This document shows, piece by piece, positions 56,703-64,000 of a stretch of DNA of 64,000 nucleotides; positions within the stretch are counted from its first letter, which is position 1, and the number at the start of each line of letters is the position of its first letter. Both the position numbers and the translations under genes were made by a program. The stretch is from NCBI RefSeq assembly GCF_900099905.1, contig NZ_FNEE01000013.1:1-64000 (forward strand), given 5' to 3'. Below the pieces are notes generated by a model. That model was not told the DNA's origin and ran no database searches. It saw nothing but the letters and a program-made list of their open reading frames with translations. The stretch is from Mesorhizobium muleiense (GTDB lineage: Bacteria; Pseudomonadota; Alphaproteobacteria; Rhizobiales; Rhizobiaceae).

Positions 56703-58007
56703 ATGACCAAGACCGATATAGCGCGGCGCGTCTACAACCACACCTGGAAGCTCGACCCGATTGTCCGCAGCCTGCTCGACACCGATTTCTACAAGCTGCT
56801 GATGCTGCAGATGATCTGGGGCATGTATCCCAAGATCGACACCACGTTCTCGCTGATCAACCGGACCACCTCGGTTCGCCTTGCCGAGGAGATCGACGAG
56901 GCAGAATTGCGCGATCAGCTCGACCATGCCCGCACCTTGCGCTTCTCCAAGAAAGAGATGATCTGGCTTGGCGGCAACACCTTCTATGGCCGCAAGCAGA
57001 TTTTTGAACCGGAATTCCTCGCCTGGCTCGAGAATTTCCAGTTGCCGGAATACGAGCTTTCCAAGCGCGATGGCCAGTACGAGCTCACTTTCAGCGGTCC
57101 GTGGATGTACACGACGCTCTGGGAGATCCCGGCGCTGGCAATTATCAATGAACTTCGCTCTCGCGCCGCCATGCGGGCGTTCGGGCCCTTCGCGCTCGAC
57201 GTGCTCTATGCTCGCGCCAAGGCCAAGATGTGGGCCAAAACCGAGCGGCTGAAAGCGCTGCCGGATATCCGCATTTCGGATTTCGGCACCCGCCGCCGCC
57301 ATTCCTTCCTGTGGCAGCGCTGGTGCGTCGAAGCGCTGAAGGAAGGCATCGGCGAGGCTTTCACCGGCACCTCCAACGTGCTTTTGGCCATGGACAACGA
57401 CCTCGAGGCGCTCGGCACCAACGCGCATGAACTGCCGATGGTGTTCGCCGCGCTCGCCAATTCGGAAAAGGAAATGAAGCAGTCGCCCTACAAGGTGCTG
57501 CAGGACTGGCAGCGCTACTATGGCGGCAATCTGCTGATCGTGCTGCCGGACACCTTCGGCACCGCGGCGTTCCTGCGTGACGCGCCGGACTGGATCGCCG
57601 ACTGGACCGGTTTTCGCCCCGACAGCGCGCCGCCGATCGAAGGCGGCGAAAAGATCCTTTCCTGGTGGCGCGGAAAGGGCAAGGACCCCAGACAGAAGCT
57701 GCTGATTTTCTCCGACGGGCTCGAGGTCGAGACCATCGAGGAAACCTACCGCCATTTCCACGGCAAGGTGCGCATGTCCTTCGGCTGGGGCACCAACCTG
57801 ACCAATGATTTCGAGGGCTGCGCGCCGACCAAAACCAACCGGCTCGACGCCATCTCGCTTGTCTGCAAGGTCACCGAGGCCAATGGCCACCCGGCGGTCA
57901 AGCTCTCCGACAATCCCGCCAAGGCCACCGGCGACGAAAAAGAGATCGAGCGCTATTTGCGCATATTTGGCGAGAAAGACCGCGTGGAGCAGCTGGTCAA
58001 GGTGTGA
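56703..58007 (+). CDS. pncB: Nicotinate phosphoribosyltransferase
   Basis: The 434-residue enzyme of NAD salvage converts nicotinate and PRPP to nicotinate mononucleotide. Characteristic segments are [37 protein letters not shown] with the phosphorylated-His region, [45 protein letters not shown] and [11 protein letters not shown]. Length and start agree with the family. It ends where a long open frame through a repeat begins. Confidence 0.95.
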   Translation: MTKTDIARRVYNHTWKLDPIVRSLLDTDFYKLLMLQMIWGMYPKIDTTFSLINRTTSVRLAEEIDEAELRDQLDHARTLRFSKKEMIWLGGNTFYGRKQIFEPEFLAWLENFQLPEYELSKRDGQYELTFSGPWMYTTLWEIPALAIINELRSRAAMRAFGPFALDVLYARAKAKMWAKTERLKALPDIRISDFGTRRRHSFLWQRWCVEALKEGIGEAFTGTSNVLLAMDNDLEALGTNAHELPMVFAALANSEKEMKQSPYKVLQDWQRYYGGNLLIVLPDTFGTAAFLRDAPDWIADWTGFRPDSAPPIEGGEKILSWWRGKGKDPRQKLLIFSDGLEVETIEETYRHFHGKVRMSFGWGTNLTNDFEGCAPTKTNRLDAISLVCKVTEANGHPAVKLSDNPAKATGDEKEIERYLRIFGEKDRVEQLVKV

Positions 58008-58069
58008 GGGGCTGCGGATGGTTTCGCCTCGCCAAAAGGGAAATCTCGGATAGCGTGAGTTCCCGCCCA

Positions 58070-58224
58070 CCCCCCTCTGTCCTGCCGGACATCTCCCCCG
58101 CAAGGGGGGAGATCGGCAGTTCGTTCGAACGGCGCCCTTCCTGCAACGTTGAAAATTGGCGAAAGCCGGCATGCCAACCAATCTCCCCCCTTGCGGGGGA
58201 GATGTCCGGCAGGACAGAGGGGGG
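58070..58224. repeat. Palindromic intergenic repeat, family A, copy 2
   Basis: CCCCCCTCTGTCCTGCCGGA at about 58069 faces TCCGGCAGGACAGAGGGGGG at about 58205, with CTCCCCC...GGGGGAG hairpins in each arm, and is followed by GCGAAGGATCACT as in copy 1 (400-557). The following gene's reading frame remains open through this element. Confidence 0.87.
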
Positions 58225-59737
58225 TGCGAAGGATCACTGCGGGCGAGCATATTCTTTCTGGACGGGAGCTTTCATCTGTTCGGCTTTCATCGCATCACCC
58301 ACCCCAGCCTTCGCCCATGCCTCCGATCGCGGCCACGTCCTGCTTCTGCCCACCGGCTACTACGTCGCCGGCGGCGCGTTCGCGGTCGCAGCCAGTTTTC
58401 TTGTCCTGGCGCTGCTGCCCCCAGACTTTCCTGCCCGCTTCTGGCGGCGGCGCCTGCCGCTTTTCGCATTCGGCGACGGCGCGCGGGCGGTCGTCAGCTT
58501 GATATCCTTTGCCGGCTTTGTAATTCTGATTGCGGCCGGCCTGTTCGGCAGCCGTGATCCGCTCTCCAACCCGCTGCCGCTGGCGATCTGGACGCTGCTC
58601 TGGGTTGGCCTGGTTTTGCTGCAGGGGCTGTTCGGCAATCTCTGGTCATGGCTCAACCCGTGGTACGGGCCCTGGCGTGTCATTTCCCGCCTGTTCGGCA
58701 ATCGCAAGATCGTCAATCGCAAGACATGGCGACCGCCTGCCTGGCTCGGCTGCTGGCCGGCTTTCGCGCTGTTCTTCGCCTTCGCCTGGTTCGAGTTGAT
58801 CGACCCGGCGCCCGACGACCCGGCGCGGCTCGCCTGGGCCGCCGGCCTTTATTGGCTGCTGAGTTTTGCCGCCATGCTGGTGTTTGGCTACCGCGACTGG
58901 ACCCGGCGCGGTGAGTTCCTGACCGTCTTCCTCGCCATGGTTGCGCGCTTCGCCCTGCTTGAGCGCGACGAAGGCAAGCGCAATGAAGGCGGGCGCAATG
59001 AAGGCGGGCGCAATGAAGTCGAGCGCAAAGAAGGCGAGCGCAAGGAAGGCGGTCGGCTCAATCTGTGCTGGCCGGGCGCCAAGCTCAGCAATGCCGCGCC
59101 GCTGTCGCTCAGCGGCATTGCTTTCCTGCTGCTTGCGCTGTCGTCGGTGTCGTTCGACGGCCTGTCCAAAACCTTCTTCTGGCTCGGCCTGTTCGGCATC
59201 AATCCGCTGGAAGTCCCGGGTCGCACGGCGGTGATCGGCATCGGCAGCTTCGGGCTCGTTTTGACGTTCGTCTTGCTTGCAGCCGCGTTTATCATTGCCA
59301 TCGTCCTTGGCCAGCATCTTGCCGGCAGCCCGCATTCCCTCAGTCAGGCCGCAGGGCTGCTGGTCTGGTCGATCGTGCCGATCGCGCTCGCCTATCATGT
59401 TGCGCACTATCTGACGGCGCTACTTGTCGATGGCCAATATGCGCTGGCCGCGCTTTCCGACCCGTTCACGCTGGGCTGGAACCTGTTCGGCACCGCCGAC
59501 ATGCCGATCGAAGCCGGCGTCGCTGCCGGCGCCGGCTCGGCATGGTGGCTGTGGAATTTCCAGGCCGGCGTCATCATCATTGGCCACATGCTCGCCGTGC
59601 TCGTCGCGCATGGCCTCGCCTGGCGATTGCATCCGCGTCCCGCGGGCGCCGCGCTCAGCCAGTTTCCGCTCACCGTGCTGATGATCGCCTATACGGTCTT
59701 CGGCCTGTGGTTGCTTGCCACGCCTTCGGTCGGGTGA
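58202..59737 (+). CDS. Polytopic membrane protein of unknown function
   Basis: The 511-residue form starts at an ATG inside the right arm of the repeat; the frame is open back to a GTG at 58004 that overlaps the pncB stop, and no start lies between the repeat and the gene proper. The protein has a signal-like segment (FWTGAFICSAFIASPTPAFA), about ten membrane segments, conserved-looking WSWLNPWYGPWRVISRLFG and AYHVAHYLTALLVDGQYALA, and an Arg/Glu/Gly repeat (RNEGGRNEGGRNEVERKEGE) at about residues 259-285. I do not recognise a family. The true start is uncertain. Confidence 0.65.
   Translation: MSGRTEGGAKDHCGRAYSFWTGAFICSAFIASPTPAFAHASDRGHVLLLPTGYYVAGGAFAVAASFLVLALLPPDFPARFWRRRLPLFAFGDGARAVVSLISFAGFVILIAAGLFGSRDPLSNPLPLAIWTLLWVGLVLLQGLFGNLWSWLNPWYGPWRVISRLFGNRKIVNRKTWRPPAWLGCWPAFALFFAFAWFELIDPAPDDPARLAWAAGLYWLLSFAAMLVFGYRDWTRRGEFLTVFLAMVARFALLERDEGKRNEGGRNEGGRNEVERKEGERKEGGRLNLCWPGAKLSNAAPLSLSGIAFLLLALSSVSFDGLSKTFFWLGLFGINPLEVPGRTAVIGIGSFGLVLTFVLLAAAFIIAIVLGQHLAGSPHSLSQAAGLLVWSIVPIALAYHVAHYLTALLVDGQYALAALSDPFTLGWNLFGTADMPIEAGVAAGAGSAWWLWNFQAGVIIIGHMLAVLVAHGLAWRLHPRPAGAALSQFPLTVLMIAYTVFGLWLLATPSVG
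58970..59052. repeat. 15-bp tandem repeats inside the membrane protein gene
   Basis: Units of the type CGCAATGAAGGCGGG occur five or six times with changes, adding RNEGG/RKEGE pentapeptides between two membrane segments. It is probably a variable-length cytoplasmic loop made by slippage. Confidence 0.75.
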
Positions 59738-59903
59738 GACAAAACCCGGCTTCGATGACGTCGATCAGTCCCCGGGGGAAAGCTCGCTTGCCACGTCAGG
59801 GCTTTGATGATTTAGTTTGTACACATGCAATTTCGGCGCTCTCACCAAGAGTGGCCCGTCTCGCTACAGCCATTGGTCAAACTCAAAAACAAGGGGAACT
59901 GCC

Positions 59904-61208
59904 GTGACTGACAAGAATGGGTTTTTCGATCTCTCCAAAACCGGTCTCACCCGCCGCACCGCGCTCAAGGGGTTGGCCGCGGGCGCCGGCCTTGCCGTCG
60001 CGCCTGGGTTCGTGCGCTACAGCCAGGCGCAAAGCTCGGCGCCGATAAAGATCGGCTTCCAGTCCCACCGCACCGGCATCGGCGCCGCCTATGGCCGCTG
60101 GTACGAGCGGACCACCGCAGCCGCGGTCAAGGCGATCAACGAAGCCGGCGGCATCAACGGCCGGCCGGTCGAGGTGATCATCGAGGATGACGGCACCGAT
60201 CCCGGCCGCGGCGCCGAAGTGGTCGGTAAGTTCGCCACCCAGCACAAGACCGACATCGTCTACGGCACGCTGTTTTCGCATGTCGTCATCGGCTCGGCGC
60301 CCGCCGCCGGTGAGGCCAAGATGCCCTATTTTGTCGTCAGCGAAGGCCACCACGTCGCCTCGACCAAGCTCAACCGCTACGTCTTCCAGCCCGGCATCAC
60401 CGACGTGAAGAGCCAGATCCAGGCGATGGCGCCGTGGATCGCGGCGAATGCCGGCAAGAAGGTGACGCAGATTTTCCCCGATTTCGCCTTCGGCTACGAC
60501 CATCGCGACTACTTGCCGCCGGCGCTGAAGGCGCAGGGCGCCGAGGTCATCGCCCAGATCGCCATTCCGCCGACGGAATCGTCCTTCACCAAATATTTCC
60601 CGCAGATCCCGGCCGAGACCGAGGTGATCTACCACGTCATGGTCGGCCCTGCGGTGCTCACCTTCGTCAAGGAACTCGGCGAGTTCTACGGCTCCAGCCG
60701 GCCGCAGCTGTTCGGCTTCATCGATTCGCTCGAAGCCACCGACATCAACAGCCCCGGCCTCGAATTCCTCGACGGCAGCCATTTCTGGGAGGGCTCGCCG
60801 CGCTACGCGCAGCCCGTTGATTCCGCCGCGCAGAAGGCCTATCGCGCCGCCGTCGGCATCGACGACAATGGCGCCGCCGTCGGCGATCCGAAGGACGTCT
60901 CCACCGCCGCGCACATGTTCGGCTGCTGGGAAACGCTCTATGTCGTGAAAAAGGCGATGGAGGATGCCGGCTACAAGGGCCCGGAAGACCGTGCCAAGCT
61001 GGTCGAGGCGACCGAGGCCTTGACCGAGTTCGCCGAGGGCCCCGAGCATCCGCAAGGGCCGAAGACCTTCAATGGCAAGATCCACCAGTGTTTTGGCATC
61101 CAGAACATCTCAAAGGTCGAAGGCGGCCGGCTGAACGTCGTCCACAAGACCAAGATCGAGGACGGCCTCTACGAGCCGGAAGGGGATTACACGACGCAGG
61201 CGCTGTGA
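59904..61208 (+). CDS. Branched-chain/amide-type ABC transporter substrate-binding protein
   Basis: The 434-residue protein starts at a GTG (AAGGGGAA upstream) and has a twin-arginine leader (LTRRTALKGLAAGAGLAVAP), so it is probably exported folded by Tat. The Peripla_BP_6 fold is shown by IKIGFQSHRTGIGAAYGRWY, AINEAGGINGRPVEVIIEDD, KFATQHKTDIVYGTLFSHV and FPDFAFGYDHRDY. Family members bind branched-chain amino acids, urea or short amides. It heads a five-gene HAAT-type operon. Confidence 0.88.
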   Translation: MTDKNGFFDLSKTGLTRRTALKGLAAGAGLAVAPGFVRYSQAQSSAPIKIGFQSHRTGIGAAYGRWYERTTAAAVKAINEAGGINGRPVEVIIEDDGTDPGRGAEVVGKFATQHKTDIVYGTLFSHVVIGSAPAAGEAKMPYFVVSEGHHVASTKLNRYVFQPGITDVKSQIQAMAPWIAANAGKKVTQIFPDFAFGYDHRDYLPPALKAQGAEVIAQIAIPPTESSFTKYFPQIPAETEVIYHVMVGPAVLTFVKELGEFYGSSRPQLFGFIDSLEATDINSPGLEFLDGSHFWEGSPRYAQPVDSAAQKAYRAAVGIDDNGAAVGDPKDVSTAAHMFGCWETLYVVKKAMEDAGYKGPEDRAKLVEATEALTEFAEGPEHPQGPKTFNGKIHQCFGIQNISKVEGGRLNVVHKTKIEDGLYEPEGDYTTQAL

Positions 61209-61234
61209 GCTTGCACCCTGCCAGCGTATAGCCG

Positions 61235-62116
61235 ATGCACTTCGGACCTCATCTTCTTCTCGCCGCCCTCGAAGGCCTCGTCACCTCCGCCGTGCTGGCG
61301 CTGACGGCGCTTGGCCTGTCGCTGGTGTTTGGCGTCATGCGCGTCGTCAATGTCGCCCATGGCGAGTTCTTCATGCTCGGCGCGGTGCTTGCCTGGGCGA
61401 TCTCCACGGCGATATCAGGCCATCCGGCGCTCGGCTTCCTCGCAGCCCTGGTGCTGGCGCCGCTGATCGTCGGCCTGATCGCGCTGGTCTCCGAAAGGCT
61501 GGTGCTGCGCCGGCTGAATTACAATCCGGAAGCCACCATCGTCGCCACCATCGGCATGCTCTACATCATCCAGCAACTGGCGCTGACCTTTTATGGTCCG
61601 GAGGCACGGCCAGTGGAGCCGCCCTTCAGCTACCGCATCCTTTTGCCGTGGTTCGGCTACTCCGGCTACAAGCTGTCGATCATCGCCGCATCCGCGCTTC
61701 TGCTGGTGGCGACCTGGTTCGTGCTGACGCGTACGAGAATCGGCCTCGTCATGCGCGCCACGCAATATGACAGCGAAACGGCGCAGGCCTTTGGCATTCC
61801 GGTCGACCGCGTCTATGCCGGCGTCTTCGCGCTCGGCGCTATGCTGGCGGCGGTGGCCGCGGTGCTGATCGTGCCGATCAGCCAGGCGCATTACCTGATG
61901 GGACAGGACCCGCTGCTGCTGTCCTTCATCGTCGTCATCATCGGCGGCCTCGGCTCGCTGCGCGGAACCGTGGTCGCCGCCGTGCTCATCGGCCTGTCGG
62001 ACGGCATCATCTCGGTGTTCTTCTCGCCGACGCTGGCCAAGATCATCGCCACGCTGCTGGTGGCCATGGTGCTGGTGTTCCGGCCGCAAGGCCTGTTCGG
62101 GACGGCATCGCGATGA
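61235..62116 (+). CDS. livH: HAAT-type ABC transporter permease (LivH-like)
   Basis: The 293-residue membrane protein has about eight hydrophobic segments and the LivH motifs LVFGVMRVVNVAHGEFFMLG near the start, RRLNYNPEATIVATIGMLY, MRATQYDSETAQAFGI and FIVVIIGGLGSLRGTVVAA. It forms a pore with the following LivM-like protein. The gene overlaps livM by four bases. Confidence 0.93.
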   Translation: MHFGPHLLLAALEGLVTSAVLALTALGLSLVFGVMRVVNVAHGEFFMLGAVLAWAISTAISGHPALGFLAALVLAPLIVGLIALVSERLVLRRLNYNPEATIVATIGMLYIIQQLALTFYGPEARPVEPPFSYRILLPWFGYSGYKLSIIAASALLLVATWFVLTRTRIGLVMRATQYDSETAQAFGIPVDRVYAGVFALGAMLAAVAAVLIVPISQAHYLMGQDPLLLSFIVVIIGGLGSLRGTVVAAVLIGLSDGIISVFFSPTLAKIIATLLVAMVLVFRPQGLFGTASR

Positions 62117-63075
62117 AGGAGGCTTCACCGTCAAAAGCCTATGCGTTGCATCTGGGCGTCATCGTCCTGCTGTTCGCCCTAAGCTTCGTCCTGCCGGAAT
62201 ATCACCACGGGCTGCTCGCCCGCATCATGGTGCTGGCGGTTTTCGCCATGGGCTACAACCTGCTGTTCGGCTATGTCGGGTTGCTCAGCCTCGGCCACGC
62301 CATGTTCTTTTCGGCTGGGCTCTATGGCGCAGGCCTTGCCGTCATCCACCTCGGCTGGAGCGTGCCGGCCGCCTTCGCCGCCGGCCTTGCCTGCGGCGCG
62401 CTTCTCGCGCTGGTGATCGGGCTGCTGGCGCTGCGCACTTCCGGTGTCGCCTTCATGATCGTCACCATGATGTTCGCGCAGGTGTTCTATCTGGTAATCC
62501 TCTATCTCGCGGCCTGGACCGGCGGCGATCAGGGCCTGGTGGTGCCGCAGTCGGCGCGTGTGCTTGTTTTGGGCGACACCTCGCTCGGCCTCACCAATCC
62601 GACCGTGCGCTACATGAGCGCGCTGGTCCTGTTCTCGATCGTGCTGCTGGTGACGCTCGGCATAGTCCGCTCCAGGTATGGCCGTGTGCTGGTCGCCATC
62701 CGCGAAAACGAGGAACGGACCAAAATGCTTGGCTACGACATTTTTTCCAACAAGCTTGCCGCGGTCGTCGTCTCCGGCACCATCTGCGCGGCTTCGGGCG
62801 CCGCCTACGCGCTGCTGTTCGGGTACGTCGGCTCGACCTTCGCCTCGGTGCAATATTCCATTCTGCCGCTGCTCTGGGTGCTGCTCGGCGGTGCTGCGAC
62901 CACGCTCGGTCCGCTGATCGGCACTCTGTTCATGTACTATGTCGTCGACGTCACCAGCGGCTACACCTCGGCCTATCTGCTGATCGTCGGCATCGCCCTC
63001 ATCCTGCTGGTGCTGTTCTTTCCCAGGGGCATTCTCGGCACCATCCGTCAGCGCTGGCTCGGATGGCTGCCATGA
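62113..63075 (+). CDS. livM: HAAT-type ABC transporter permease (LivM-like)
   Basis: The 320-residue membrane protein has LLFGYVGLLSLGHAMFFSAG, LVAIRENEERTKMLGYDIFS and LPLLWVLLGGAATTLGPLIGT, typical of LivM/BraE. About nine hydrophobic segments. The start overlaps the livH stop and the stop overlaps the livG start (ATGA). Confidence 0.93.
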   Translation: MKEASPSKAYALHLGVIVLLFALSFVLPEYHHGLLARIMVLAVFAMGYNLLFGYVGLLSLGHAMFFSAGLYGAGLAVIHLGWSVPAAFAAGLACGALLALVIGLLALRTSGVAFMIVTMMFAQVFYLVILYLAAWTGGDQGLVVPQSARVLVLGDTSLGLTNPTVRYMSALVLFSIVLLVTLGIVRSRYGRVLVAIRENEERTKMLGYDIFSNKLAAVVVSGTICAASGAAYALLFGYVGSTFASVQYSILPLLWVLLGGAATTLGPLIGTLFMYYVVDVTSGYTSAYLLIVGIALILLVLFFPRGILGTIRQRWLGWLP

Positions 63076-63797
63076 TGCCGCTGCTGACGACCAAAGGCCT
63101 GTCCCGCAATTTCGGCGGCCTGCGCGCTGTCGATGGTGTCGATTTCGCCCTCATGCCGGGCGAGATCCGCGCCGTCATCGGCCCCAATGGCGCCGGCAAG
63201 ACCACCTTCGTCAGCCTGATCAGCGGCCGCATCCAGCCGTCATCGGGCATGATCGTCTTCGACGGCGCCGACATTACCAACCTGCCGGCCTACGCCAGGG
63301 TCCGCCTTGGCATCGCCTACACCTTCCAGATCACCAGCGTCTTCGCCAACCTCACCGCCTACGATAATGTCGCGCTGCCGGTGCAGCGCACGCTGACCGA
63401 CGGCCGCTCGAAAGGTGCTGTGCATGCCGGCGTCATGGCGGCGCTGGAGCGCACCGGCCTTGCCGACCGCGCCCATATGCCGGCCGGGCAATTGTCCTAT
63501 GGCCATCAGCGTCTGCTCGAAGTGGCGATGGGGCTGGCGCTGAAACCGCGCCTGCTGATCCTCGACGAGCCGACGCAGGGGCTGGCCGACAGCGAGATCG
63601 ACAATTTCATCGGGCTGGTGCGCGAGATCGCCAAAAGCGCCACCGTGCTGCTGATCGAGCACAACATGCCGGTGGTCATGCAGCTTGCCGACCGCATCAC
63701 CGTCTTCAACGCCGGCAAGATCCTGGCCGAAGGCACGCCCGAGCAGGTCCGCGCCAATGCGCAAGTGCAGGACGCCTATTTGGGGACGACCCCATGA
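63072..63797 (+). CDS. livG: HAAT-type ABC transporter ATPase (LivG-like)
   Basis: The 241-residue protein has Walker A GPNGAGKTT near residue 40, the LivG-type signature LSYGHQRLLEVAMGLALKP, LLILDEPTQGLADSE as Walker B and IEHNMPVVMQLADR with the switch His. The ATG at 63072 overlaps the livM stop (ATGA); one three codons earlier is possible. It energises the transporter with the LivF-like ATPase. Confidence 0.93.
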   Translation: MMPLLTTKGLSRNFGGLRAVDGVDFALMPGEIRAVIGPNGAGKTTFVSLISGRIQPSSGMIVFDGADITNLPAYARVRLGIAYTFQITSVFANLTAYDNVALPVQRTLTDGRSKGAVHAGVMAALERTGLADRAHMPAGQLSYGHQRLLEVAMGLALKPRLLILDEPTQGLADSEIDNFIGLVREIAKSATVLLIEHNMPVVMQLADRITVFNAGKILAEGTPEQVRANAQVQDAYLGTTP

Positions 63798-64000
63798 CGC
63801 AACCGCGGGCTGAAGCACTGACCATCTCCGGGCTCGACTGCTTCTACGGCGAGGTTCAGGTGCTCTACGGCCTCGACCTCGTGCTGAACAAGGGCGAGGT
63901 GCTTTGCCTGTTCGGCCGCAACGGCGCCGGCAAGACGACGACGCTGAAGGCAATCATGGGCCTTGTTCCCTCACGCGCCGGCTCGATCAGGGTCGACGGC
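63794..64000 (+). CDS. livF: HAAT-type ABC transporter ATPase (LivF-like), partial
   Basis: The gene runs off the window after 69 codons. MTQPRAEALTISGLDCFYGE then VQVLYGLDLVLNKGEVLCLF and Walker A GRNGAGKTTTLKAIMGL identify it as the second ATPase of the branched-chain/amide transporter. It overlaps the livG stop (ATGA). Confidence 0.92.
   Translation, partial: MTQPRAEALTISGLDCFYGEVQVLYGLDLVLNKGEVLCLFGRNGAGKTTTLKAIMGLVPSRAGSIRVDG

Overview
The window looks like chromosome of a Rhizobiales alphaproteobacterium, most likely Mesorhizobium or a close relative. This is inferred from the gene content (SmoEFGK/SmoS/MtlK polyol operon, split urease operon, NodF/NodE-like pair, many solute-binding ABC systems), from high GC with frequent GTG/TTG starts, and from the abundant palindromic intergenic repeats usual in that group. 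No search was run; all family calls come from reading the translations.

Layout. 1-350: the 3' end of a group II intron. 350-1250: repeats and a regulatory leader. 1252-9229: an amide-utilisation operon. It holds an AmiC-like sensor, an AmiR-like ANTAR antiterminator, a peptide-type ABC transporter (two permeases, binding protein, fused double ATPase) and an acetamidase/formamidase. A promoter and a terminator-like hairpin sit directly before amiC. 9260-10383: a membrane methyltransferase divergent from a MarR regulator, with two operator-like sites between them.

11.3-20.2 kb is an accessory, defence-flavoured region. It contains a solitary DUF3883 nuclease-like protein, a toxin gene decayed by frameshifts beside an intact antitoxin, and a four-gene cassette (DNA methyltransferase, unknown 217-aa protein, McrB-like AAA+, McrC-like nuclease). 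A 2.1-kb segment follows, bounded by a 49-bp duplication of the 3' half of tRNA-Arg(CCG). It carries a broken serine recombinase and two small genes, one with a RAMA-like domain.

20.4-26.5 kb: a D,D-carboxypeptidase, a mutarotase-like protein, a kinase, a histone-H1-like protein, a GST, and a NodE-like ketosynthase with a NodF-like carrier protein. 26.7-34.6 kb: urease genes ureD, A, B, C, E, F, G, interrupted by DUF1272, DUF29 and DUF3995 genes and by two exported proteins on the opposite strand. 34.7-37.6 kb: class II aldolase, HAD hydrolase, SorC-type regulator, DUF1127 protein.

37.8-49.3 kb: a LysR regulator and the polyol operon (binding protein, two permeases, ATPase, sorbitol dehydrogenase, mannitol dehydrogenase, HAD phosphatase, pentulose kinase). 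A shared palindromic operator motif lies before the SorC regulator and before smoE. An IS5-type element has inserted into an intergenic repeat between smoS and mtlK, and another repeat sits at the smoG start. 49.3-52 kb: histidine phosphatase, MATE exporter, lipoprotein. 52.0-56.5 kb: a polar amino-acid ABC transporter with a ureohydrolase and a divergent LysR regulator; any urea released could feed the urease encoded upstream. 56.7-59.7 kb: pncB and a polytopic membrane protein whose reading frame runs back through a repeat. 59.9-64.0 kb: a branched-chain/amide-type ABC transporter whose second ATPase runs off the window.
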